Shown here one piece after another: positions 21,601-28,540 of a stretch of DNA of 64,000 nucleotides; positions within the stretch are counted from its first letter, which is position 1; each line of letters opens with the position of its first letter. The DNA comes from Bacillota bacterium (GTDB taxonomy: Bacteria > Bacillota > Clostridia > Peptostreptococcales > Anaerovoracaceae), in NCBI GenBank assembly GCA_905372035.1, contig CAJPNN010000002.1:1-64000 (forward strand), written 5' to 3'. The translations under genes and the position numbers were made by a program. The notes beneath the pieces are model-generated. The model ran no database searches and was not told the DNA's origin. It worked only from the letters and a program-made list of their open reading frames with translations.

Positions 21601-21822
21601 CACGACAGCCAAAGTGAGCGGCTCTATATAAACCTTATCCGCCATGGTTTTATCCGTCATGATCGTCGCCGGATTTGAATTTATCAGAATAACTTCAAGC
21701 CCTTCTTCTTTAAGGGTTCTGCACACCTGTGTTCCCGCATAATCAAATTCTGCCGCCTGCCCTATAACTATCGGTCCGGAACCTATGACCAAAACCCTTT
21801 TTATATCACTTCTCAACCCCAT
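18628..21822 (-). CDS. carB: Carbamoyl-phosphate synthase large subunit
   Basis: Synthetase subunit making carbamoyl phosphate from ammonia (delivered by CarA), bicarbonate and two ATP. The 1064 residues show the duplicated architecture. The first ATP-grasp half (to about 400) is opened by IGSGPIVIGQAAEFDYAGTQ. An oligomerisation segment follows to about 550. The second half is opened by FGSGPIRIGQGIEFDYC. The C-terminal allosteric methylglyoxal-synthase-like domain starts near 930. AAAGGAG precedes the ATG. It overlaps the end of carA by 17 bases, so translation is coupled. Last gene of the arginine cluster. Confidence 0.97.
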   Translation of the reverse strand: MGLRSDIKRVLVIGSGPIVIGQAAEFDYAGTQVCRTLKEEGLEVILINSNPATIMTDKTMADKVYIEPLTLAVVKKIIKLEKPDSILSTLGGQTALTLCMQLAKDGFLDENNVKLLGADPDIIDKAEDRQLFKNMLESIGEPVIPSKVVNDTKSALDYAREIGYPVIVRPAYTLGGTGGGIAENEERLKQIASTGLRLSPITQILVEKCVSGWKEIEFEVIRDSKNNTITVCSMENLDPVGVHTGDSIVVAPAVTLADKEYQMLRSSAIKIIQSLEICGGCNCQFALNPENFEYGVIEVNPRVSRSSALASKATGYPIAKVASKIAIGYTLDEILNNVTGNTYACFEPAIDYIVVKFPKWPFDKFVYAKRSLGTQMKATGEVMAIGTCFEQAVMKAVRSIELGLDSLNLPKLRDKREEEIKALLYNCDDERIFVVYEAIKRGIGIDEIFNITKIDRWFLYKLKNLIEMEQDISCGELTQEKYKRAKDMGFLNSTIKKLSGHKLPEKLFASYKMVDTCAAEFKAETPYFYSTFDEDNEAKEFIEEHIDNRKKILVFGSGPIRIGQGIEFDYCSVHCVNALKKHGYQAIIVNNNPETVSTDFDISDRLYFEPLTAEDVESVIETEKPWGVVVQFGGQTAIKLIKFLMEKGIKILGTSGDSIDEAEDRERFDMLLEKCKIPRPNGKMAMSTEEAVIEADDLGYPVLLRPSYVLGGQNMIIAYSRDDVIEYMDIITASKLENPVLIDKYLMGTEIEVDAVCDGDDFLIPGIMEHIERAGVHSGDSISVYPPQTLSENVKNKVVDYTGRLSKELGVMGLVNIQYVLYDGELFVIEVNPRSSRTVPYISKVTNIPVVELGTRVMLGEKLKDMGYESGLAKEADYVAVKVPVFSFPKLLDADNHLGPEMKSTGEVLGIAKDFETALFKGLVAAGYDLTKVGNTVLITVKDEDKPEVVEIAQKFMKFGYTITATENTGEYLREHGVSCDIVNKDDEPSPNTTELFDSGDVDFVVSTSKIGRKPAMRSVKMRRKAIERNIACLTSLDTADALVNCLLMEKDIEECEMIDIGKI

Positions 21823-22927
21823 TATTTTGTCTCCTTTTTGAAGTCTTCATCATATCCATGAACTTATCGAATAAATACTGCGTATCATTGGGTCCCGCAC
21901 ACGCTTCCGGGTGAAATTGCACCGTAAATGCGTTTTTTTTCTCATAAATCAATCCTTCACAGCTCCCGTCATTTACATTTATATGACTTACCTGACAAAG
22001 CCAGTGCGGAATAGAGTCGCTCATTACAGCATAACCGTGATTTTGACTTGTTACGAATACTCTCTCTTTGATTTTATCCAAGACAGGCTGATTTGCTCCT
22101 CTGTGTCCGTATTTCAGTTTTTCCGTCTTGATGCCGTTCGCCAGTGCGAACAACTGATGCCCCAGACATATACCTAAAATCGGAAGATCAAGTTCCATAA
22201 CTTCCTTTAGAATTTCTATCGCCTCATCGTTGTCCTCAGGGTTACCCGGTCCGTTTGAAAGCATTATGCCGTCCGGAGCAAGCGACATAAGCTTTGAAAC
22301 CGGAGTGTTGTACGGTACGATCGTCACTTTTGCCCCTCTTTTATTTAAGCTCCTCAATATATTTTTTTTGTATCCGTAATCATAAAGCACAACATTATAT
22401 TCGGAATTTTCGACATCATACTCATATATATCCGTGACCGAAACCTTAGGCACGGCATCTGTAATTGAATACTCTTTTATTTCATCCAAAAACTGTCCTA
22501 TGTTCCCGGGAAGCCTTGTGCATATCGCTCCGTTCATGGTTCCGCATTCCCTCAATTTTTTTGTTACCGCACGAGTATCCACCCCTGATATTCCTATTAC
22601 TCCCTCTTTTTTAAGATACTCGTCTATGTTGTATTTGCTCCTGAAATTTGACGGTTCTTTGCACCATTCTCTTACAATATATCCTCTCGTCCAGCATTTT
22701 GACGACTCTGTATCATGATCATTAAGACCGTAGTTGCCTATAAGCGGAAATGTCTGCATGACAAGCTGTCCGAAATAACTCGGATCCGTCAGGGTTTCCT
22801 GATAACCCGTCATAGATGTATTGAAAACCACTTCTCCCACAGCAGTTCCTTTTGCGCCTACACTATATCCCTCATACAGTGTTCCGTCCGCTAAAATCAA
22901 ATATGCCTTGTCTTCATATTCTTTCAA
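21806..22927 (-). CDS. carA: Carbamoyl-phosphate synthase small subunit (glutamine amidotransferase)
   Basis: Releases ammonia from glutamine for CarB. The 373 residues comprise an N-terminal CPSase_sm domain (to about 140) and a class I amidotransferase domain. The nucleophile is Cys254 in GICLGHQLF, and the His339/Glu341 pair lies in FHPEACAG. Start is a TTG at 22927 with AAAGGAC and GGGAG upstream; no ATG in a suitable position exists. It follows argD by 21 bases and overlaps carB. Confidence 0.96.
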   Translation of the reverse strand: MKEYEDKAYLILADGTLYEGYSVGAKGTAVGEVVFNTSMTGYQETLTDPSYFGQLVMQTFPLIGNYGLNDHDTESSKCWTRGYIVREWCKEPSNFRSKYNIDEYLKKEGVIGISGVDTRAVTKKLRECGTMNGAICTRLPGNIGQFLDEIKEYSITDAVPKVSVTDIYEYDVENSEYNVVLYDYGYKKNILRSLNKRGAKVTIVPYNTPVSKLMSLAPDGIMLSNGPGNPEDNDEAIEILKEVMELDLPILGICLGHQLFALANGIKTEKLKYGHRGANQPVLDKIKERVFVTSQNHGYAVMSDSIPHWLCQVSHINVNDGSCEGLIYEKKNAFTVQFHPEACAGPNDTQYLFDKFMDMMKTSKRRQNNGVEK

Positions 22928-22948
22928 AATGCTCCCGTCCTTTCCATA

Positions 22949-24127
22949 CTACTCACATGCTTTGAGCAAAATCTCCAGCCCCTTATCAATCTCTTCAATC
23001 GAAATATTGAGCGGTGGCAGGAGCCTGACTTTGTCCTTTGCCGTAAGTGCCAATACTCCCATCTCAATTCCTTTTTTTACAACTTCCGATGACGATTTGT
23101 TTTTTGCTCTGAATCCTACCATAAGTCCCAATCCCGAAACATCTGCAACCGTTTCATCATGTTGTTTTAAAAAGCTTTTTATATAATCTCCTTTATTTTT
23201 CACTTCCTCATACAATTTGTGATCCAGTCTTTTAAGTACACTCTCCACACTTGCCGAAACCGGCGGACTCCCGCCGAACGTTGTTCCGTGGTCTCCATAT
23301 CCCAAAACATTCGCCGTCCTTTCGGCAAAAAGACATGCTCCCACAGGAAGCCCGCCTCCGATACCCTTTGCCATCGTCACAATGTCAGGATTCAGTCCGT
23401 AAATGTGCGAACATAAAAATGCTCCGCATCTTCCCGCACCCGTCTGGACTTCATCTATTATCAGAAGAATGTCTCTTTCTTTACAGATTTCTTCCACTTC
23501 TTTCACATAGCTTTTATCGATCGGAATCACACCGCCCTCTCCCTGTATAAGTTCAAGCATGATTGCGACAGTGTTTTCTCCTATATTTTCTTTGAGCATC
23601 TGCAAATCGCTTGCATCTACATATTTTATTCCGTCAAGAAACGGCATAAAGTCTTTATGATACTGTTCTTGTCCCGTTGCCGTTATGGTTGCCATCGTTC
23701 TTCCGTGAAAAGAATTCTTAAGAGTTATAATCTCATGTTTTTCCGGTCCGAAGTTATCATGTCCATATTTTCTTGCAGTTTTTATCGCCGCCTCATTCGC
23801 TTCCGCACCTGAGTTGCAAAAAAACACTTTTTTCATATTCGCCTTTTGAGTAATAAGCTCGGCGGCTCTTATCTGCGGTTCGGTATAGAACAGGTTCGAC
23901 GTATGAGTAAGCAAATTTAGCTGCTCCGTAACGTCCGCAATCATTTTTTCATCGGAAAAACCGAACACATTGACTCCGATTCCCGAAGTCAGATCTATAT
24001 ATTCCTTATCATTTTCATCATAACATTTTGCACCCTTTCCTCTTTTTATCAATAAGGGGAATCTCTTATATGTGGATGCCGTATATCGCTCTTCTCTGTC
24101 CGTTATATCTTTCAAAGTAACCGTCAT
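22949..24127 (-). CDS. argD: Acetylornithine aminotransferase
   Basis: PLP enzyme exchanging the amino group of glutamate with N-acetylglutamate semialdehyde to give N-acetylornithine. The 392 residues are standard for the family. The PLP lysine is Lys254 (MAKGIGGGLPVGA), Asp225 in IIDEVQTG holds the pyridine nitrogen, and NSGAEANEAAIK and HGRT are present. GAGAGGACAGG precedes the ATG. It lies 40 bases after argB and 21 before carA. Confidence 0.95.
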   Translation of the reverse strand: MTVTLKDITDREERYTASTYKRFPLLIKRGKGAKCYDENDKEYIDLTSGIGVNVFGFSDEKMIADVTEQLNLLTHTSNLFYTEPQIRAAELITQKANMKKVFFCNSGAEANEAAIKTARKYGHDNFGPEKHEIITLKNSFHGRTMATITATGQEQYHKDFMPFLDGIKYVDASDLQMLKENIGENTVAIMLELIQGEGGVIPIDKSYVKEVEEICKERDILLIIDEVQTGAGRCGAFLCSHIYGLNPDIVTMAKGIGGGLPVGACLFAERTANVLGYGDHGTTFGGSPPVSASVESVLKRLDHKLYEEVKNKGDYIKSFLKQHDETVADVSGLGLMVGFRAKNKSSSEVVKKGIEMGVLALTAKDKVRLLPPLNISIEEIDKGLEILLKACE

Positions 24128-24167
24128 ATACTTTCAACCTGTCCTCTCTGTTCTATTAACGTGTACG

Positions 24168-24968
24168 TTATTCTTCAAAAAATCGTGTTCCCGCATATTC
24201 CCCAAGTGCCGCAGCCATAAGCTGCTCCGGTTTTTTACCGTTTATTATAACCGCACTTTTTATGCCCAATTCAAGTGCTTCCATACAGCTTTTAACTTTA
24301 GGAATCATACCGCCCGCAATCACACCGCTGTCAATCATTTCTTCTGCTTTTTTTACACTCAGTTCCGATATCAAACTTTCAGGCAAATCTTTGTCAAGAA
24401 AAACTCCGTCCACATCCGTCATAAATATCACTCTTTCGGAATTAACGGCAGCTCCTATATGCCCCGCAACCATATCCGCATTTATATTATATGCTTGCCC
24501 GTGGATGTCATATCCCACACTTGATATGACCGGTATATATCCGTTATTCAGCGCCAGCTCTATGACATCGCTTTGAATCGAACTCACTTTTCCTGCAAAC
24601 CCGAGCTCTTTATCATCACTATATCTCACGGCCTTTATCATGCCTCCGTCCGCTCCCGAAAGCCCTATTGCCCTGCTTCCCAAGCTTTCTATTTCCGCCG
24701 TCAATCCTTTGTTCACGCTGCCGCAAAGCACCTGAATCACAACTTCCATAGTGTCTTTATCCGTACAGCGAAGCCCTTTCAAAAATCTGCTTTCCCGTCC
24801 ACGTTCATTCAGAGCTTTATTTATATACGGTCCGCCGCCATGCACCAAAACGGGGATTATCCCTTTGTTTTTAAGTTTAACTGCCGCCGCAAGAACTTTC
24901 TTTCTTATATCAGGCTCCGTCATTGCATTTCCGCCATATTTTATAACAACACTCTTTTGCATGTTCAA
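24168..24968 (-). CDS. argB: N-acetylglutamate kinase
   Basis: Phosphorylates N-acetylglutamate. The 266 residues form an amino-acid kinase fold with KYGGNAM at the very N-terminus, the glycine loop HGGGPYINK and, near the C-terminus, GGMIPK. The N-terminal helix that arginine-sensitive hexameric enzymes carry before the KYGG strand is missing, so feedback by arginine is not expected. Start: TTG at 24968 lies seven bases after AGGAG; the ATG two codons on (24962) is an alternative. It follows argJ after a 172-base gap containing a TTTGAGC/GCTCAAA palindrome (24988-25001). Confidence 0.95.
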   Translation of the reverse strand: MNMQKSVVIKYGGNAMTEPDIRKKVLAAAVKLKNKGIIPVLVHGGGPYINKALNERGRESRFLKGLRCTDKDTMEVVIQVLCGSVNKGLTAEIESLGSRAIGLSGADGGMIKAVRYSDDKELGFAGKVSSIQSDVIELALNNGYIPVISSVGYDIHGQAYNINADMVAGHIGAAVNSERVIFMTDVDGVFLDKDLPESLISELSVKKAEEMIDSGVIAGGMIPKVKSCMEALELGIKSAVIINGKKPEQLMAAALGEYAGTRFFEE

Positions 24969-25115
24969 ATTTCAACTCCTGTTTTTATTTGAGCGCTCAA
25001 ACCGGGGTTTAACTCTCCCTGTCCGAGAATTTTATTCAGCTACATATTCTGTAATCCACAAGCACTTCGTCATCAAGGATACCTTATCAATGAATTCCGC
25101 TTAAATTTAAGGTAC

Positions 25116-25167
25116 GTAATCTCCGTTTATCCTATTAACTTTAGGTTCTGTAATCTCCGTTTATCCT
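25116..25167. repeat. Tandem copy of the argJ 3' end
   Basis: GTAATCTCCGTTTATCCT occurs at 25150-25167 (the argJ codons for RINGDY) and exactly again at 25116-25133, after the stop. Flanking bases are also alike. On the minus strand the second copy again reads RINGDY and then soon meets a stop. Confidence 0.85.
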
Positions 25168-26361
25168 CACATATTCATAGCTCAGATCACAGCCCCATGC
25201 CTTTGCATCATACAGTCCCTGGTTAAGATCTATATCCACAAAAATTTCATCGTCCGTCAATATTTCAGCCGCCATATCTTCATCAAATTCATAATAGCTG
25301 CCATCTTTACATACCAATATGCTCCCGATTTTCGATCTTAAATATACATCCACAAAATTTATGTCAAAATCCGCCCCGGAATAACCTACGGCACAGAGTA
25401 TTCTCCCCCAGTTCGCATCTTCTCCGAATATCGCCGATTTGAAAAGTGTAGAAGTTATTACCGCTTTTGATATCCTTCTTGCAATTTGTTTATCGGGCGC
25501 CTTTGTGACCGTACATTCTATCATTTTCGTCGCCCCTTCTCCGTCTTTGACCACCCCTTTGGCAAGCTGTTTTGTAAGGGTCGCAAGCGCATCGCAAAAA
25601 GTTCTGTAGTTTTCGTCTTCCGTATCTATAAGGATGTTTTCAGCCATACCGTTTGCCATCAGACATACCGTATCATTAGTCGAAGTATCCCCGTCAACAC
25701 TGATCTGATTAAAACTGTCTTTTATGTCTCTATTCAAAGCTTTTTGAAGCATCTCGGGAGTGATATCGGCATCCGTTGTTATAAAGCAAAGCATTGTAGC
25801 CATGTTGGGGTGTATCATCCCCGATCCTTTTGCAACTCCGCCTATTTTCACTTCTTTTCCTGCAATTTTAAAACTGTATGCCGCTTCTTTTTTTACGGTA
25901 TCCGTCGTCATTATCGCATGTGCGAAATCATCCGAACCCGTATACGAAAGTTCCTTAACGGCTCTCGGAACTCCCTCTTCAAAGGTTTCGAATTTCAAAG
26001 GTTCTCCTATTACTCCCGTGGAGCTCACAAAAACATCTTCTTTTTTTATATCCAAAACTTCCGCAAGCAATCTGCATGTATTCTCCGCAACTTCAATACC
26101 GTTTACCGCACACGTATTCGCATTTCCGCTGTTGCATATAACAGCCCTGATCTTTCCGTCCTTTATATGTTCTTTATCTACCGCAATCGGTGCTCCCTTA
26201 ACTTTATTCTGTGTGAAAACTGCCGCAACACTGCATTCTTTATCACTGACGATTATACCCAAATCTTTTTTATCTCTGTTTTTTCTAAAGCCGCAGTGTA
26301 TTCCCGATGCCATATATCCTTTCGGAGCACATATGCCTCCGCCTATTTTACTTATATCCAT
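25141..26361 (-). CDS. argJ: Bifunctional ornithine acetyltransferase / N-acetylglutamate synthase
   Basis: Moves the acetyl group from N-acetylornithine to glutamate, recycling it; bifunctional forms also use acetyl-CoA. The 406 residues include the self-cleavage site KGSGMIHPNMATML, where Thr189 becomes the N-terminal nucleophile of the beta chain. AAGGAG precedes the ATG. Whether it is mono- or bifunctional cannot be read from sequence; no separate argA or argE is seen in the window. A diverged copy of its last 18-28 bases lies just after the stop. Confidence 0.95.
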   Translation of the reverse strand: MDISKIGGGICAPKGYMASGIHCGFRKNRDKKDLGIIVSDKECSVAAVFTQNKVKGAPIAVDKEHIKDGKIRAVICNSGNANTCAVNGIEVAENTCRLLAEVLDIKKEDVFVSSTGVIGEPLKFETFEEGVPRAVKELSYTGSDDFAHAIMTTDTVKKEAAYSFKIAGKEVKIGGVAKGSGMIHPNMATMLCFITTDADITPEMLQKALNRDIKDSFNQISVDGDTSTNDTVCLMANGMAENILIDTEDENYRTFCDALATLTKQLAKGVVKDGEGATKMIECTVTKAPDKQIARRISKAVITSTLFKSAIFGEDANWGRILCAVGYSGADFDINFVDVYLRSKIGSILVCKDGSYYEFDEDMAAEILTDDEIFVDIDLNQGLYDAKAWGCDLSYEYVRINGDYRT

Positions 26362-26394
26362 ATCCGTCTCCTTTCACATTCAGCATATTCAGCA

Positions 26395-26484
26395 CCTATA
26401 AAAGGCTTTCTTCTTCAGGGGTCACATTGCCGTTGAACTCCCGCATCTGTTTCCATCATCCCTACAAAAGACCTTCTTCTTCAG
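26395..26484. repeat. Tandem copy of the argC 3' end
   Basis: The last 24 bases of argC (26461-26484) recur at 26395-26418 with three differences, about 66 bases downstream. Read on the minus strand, the second copy again encodes EEE-x-LL followed by a stop. Confidence 0.8.
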
Positions 26485-27382
26485 AAATTCCGAGCATAAT
26501 ATTCATACACTGAACAGCTGCTCCCGAAGCTCCTTTCCCTAAATTGTCATATAGCGTATTTATACAAAACCTTTCGTCATTACCCGAAACCCAAAGCATG
26601 AGCCTGTTTGAACCGCTCATATAGTCAGACGGTATCATATCCATGCCTTCCGGCGACATTTCAAGTACTTCGATCATTTTACTGTCTGAATATCTGTCTT
26701 TATATATCTCCGTAAGACCTTTAATTCCGATCGCTTCTTTCATAATTGTTTTTTCGAGAGGCACAATAACCTGCATACCTGAATAATAATTTGCAACAAC
26801 AGGTGTGAATATAGGATATCTGTCTATCTTCGCCATTTTTTTCATTTCCGGAAGGTGTTTATGCATTTGCCCCTGTGCATACTGTTGCGGAGCCGTAAAG
26901 TTTCCTTCATGATATTTTTTTATAAGTCTCTTTCCGCCTCCGCTGTATCCGGTAATCGAAGTGCATGAAAAAGCATGGTCTTTAGGTACTATACCGTTGT
27001 CCGTAAGCGGTCTTAAAGATAAAATAAATCCCGTAGCATGACACCCCGGAGATGCTACCCTGAAAGCATTTCTTATTTTAGCCCTCGCATCCGCTTCAAG
27101 CTCCGGCATACCGTAAACCCATTTATCATCTGTTCTGTGTGCGGTAGATGTATCTATTATTTTTGCATTTTCCGGTGCAAGTTTCGCAATTTCTTTTGCT
27201 GCATCGTCCGGAAGACAAAGAAAAGTTATATCCGCTTTTTCTATATATTCCAATCTTTTGTCAAGGTTTTTTCTATCTCTGTCATCAATCTTTAAAATTT
27301 CGAAATCATTTCGATCCTTAAATCTTTCAAATATTTTAAGACCGGTGGTTCCCTCCTGCCCGTCTATAAAAATTTTATACAT
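26462..27382 (-). CDS. argC: N-acetyl-gamma-glutamyl-phosphate reductase (type 2)
   Basis: NADPH-dependent reductase producing N-acetylglutamate semialdehyde. The 306 residues and the start MYKIFIDGQEGTTGL place it in the shorter type 2 group. The catalytic cysteine is Cys114 in ASPGCHATGF. CGGAGCAGG stands just before the ATG at 27382. First gene of argCJBD-carAB, 20 bases behind a well-formed promoter. Confidence 0.95.
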   Translation of the reverse strand: MYKIFIDGQEGTTGLKIFERFKDRNDFEILKIDDRDRKNLDKRLEYIEKADITFLCLPDDAAKEIAKLAPENAKIIDTSTAHRTDDKWVYGMPELEADARAKIRNAFRVASPGCHATGFILSLRPLTDNGIVPKDHAFSCTSITGYSGGGKRLIKKYHEGNFTAPQQYAQGQMHKHLPEMKKMAKIDRYPIFTPVVANYYSGMQVIVPLEKTIMKEAIGIKGLTEIYKDRYSDSKMIEVLEMSPEGMDMIPSDYMSGSNRLMLWVSGNDERFCINTLYDNLGKGASGAAVQCMNIMLGISEEEGLL

Positions 27383-27402
27383 ATCCTGCTCCGACCTCCC
27401 AT

Positions 27403-27437
27403 TACAATAATTATACTCTATCTTATGATAAAATCAA
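27403..27437 (-). promoter_or_regulatory. Promoter of the arg cluster with overlapping ArgR-like box
   Basis: On the minus strand TTGATT (27437-27432), a 16-base spacer and a perfect TATAAT (27415-27410). Transcription would begin about 20 bases before argC. GAGTATAATTATTGTA (27418-27403) covers the -10 and resembles Gram-positive arginine boxes. A further TGAAT-containing AT stretch lies upstream of the -35. A repressor bound here would block the polymerase. Confidence 0.6.
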
Positions 27438-27574
27438 TAGTTTTTGTGAATATTTATTATTTTTATTGTATATTTATAAATTGTTTTTAAGCTCATTATA
27501 TATGTTATACAAAAAAAATTACGCTTATCTTGTGCACTTCCACTACACTACATTATTTATATATAAAAAACCTA

Positions 27575-27672
27575 AAGCGGGGACACCTTGTTACATGCTA
27601 TCTTCTTCTCCCGGTTTAAAAAGGCTTTTTATAGAACAAGCGGGGACACCTTATCGTATGGTGTCCCCGCTT
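27575..27672. repeat. REP-like repeats and hairpin between argC and the giant gene
   Basis: AAGCGGGGACACCTT occurs at 27575-27589 and 27638-27652 (period 63). The inverted copy GGTGTCCCCGCTT (27660-27672) forms a 13-bp perfect stem with the second copy and a 9-base loop. The hairpin is about 36 bases past the giant gene's stop and may end its transcript, though the T tail is poor. The GGGGACA/TGTCCCC style resembles short palindromic elements mobilised by REP-associated tyrosine transposases; no such transposase is in the window. Confidence 0.7.
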
Positions 27673-27707
27673 TATATCTGTACCTCTTTTACTTTATAGT
27701 TGATACT

Positions 27708-28540
27708 TTATACATACTGAACCGGCTTTTTCCTGTTCACATCGTTAACATCTCTGTTATCTATTACGAACATCTTCTTGCCCATATGAGTAACAAGATA
27801 TGTCAGATCTTTAAAGTCTACAACTCCGTCCTGGTTAAAGTCACAGTCAGCTCTATTCACTGTTACCGTTGCCGTAACCATAGCAGGCGCTCTGTTCATT
27901 CCTTCTCCGACAACTACTTTGGTGACTGAAATTGCAACTTTATCACCTTCGACTTCGACGGAAGCTTCAAGTTTATCAACTTTAGAAACATCATCAGTTT
28001 TTTCATCAAGTACATTTAAAGCATTTTCAGCAGTGACGTTGTCCGTGTCTGATTTAATATCAGTTGCAACAACACTTTCAAGTACTACCGACGTTCTTTC
28101 AATTCCGCCAATGCTTGTCGTCTTTATGATCGCTCCGGTGTCTTCGTCATAGGTTACGGTTACGGTATTCTGACCGTCCATGATCTTTCTGAACGCTTCC
28201 AGATCGGTTTCGTCTATAACATCTTTGCTGTCACCCGCATCTACAACATTTCCCGGCATCAAATCGAGCATTCCGAAGTCATACATAGCCTTAGCAAAAG
28301 TTCTTCCTATTTCGATATTGACGATCTTAAGCTTCAGATATCCCTTACGCTCTATTTCCATGCTGTAAGTTCCTTCCTGTCTAGGCTGTATCTCAAATGC
28401 TCCGTCGGCTCCCACTTCATAATCCATAGCTATTCCGTCTTTTCCTGCAACAACCTGATTTCCTGAAGAATCAAATAACCTTATAACGGAACTTGCATCC
28501 GGACCGTAAAGTCTAACCTTTCCTTTGATATACGTCTGTA
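27708..28540 (-). other. C-terminal region of the giant protein: regulatory-like domain and split dockerin
   Basis: Residues encoded at about 28290-28540 (VKGKVRLYGPD...YSMEIERKGYLKLKIVNI) look like a carboxypeptidase-regulatory-like beta domain. A first EF-hand-like loop follows at 28171-28260 (DAGDSKDVIDETDLEAF). About 105 residues later comes a canonical dockerin half at 27772-27852 (CDFNQDGVVDFKDLTYLV). Type I dockerins normally have the two halves within about 60-70 residues. No cohesin is encoded in the window. The chain ends in a basic tail without a sorting signal. Confidence 0.7.

Noticed and set aside
25486..26436. 316-codon plus-strand frame over argJ
   Set aside because: It lies fully antisense to a conserved argJ, is rich in Phe/Tyr/His/Arg as shadows are, and has no ribosome binding site.
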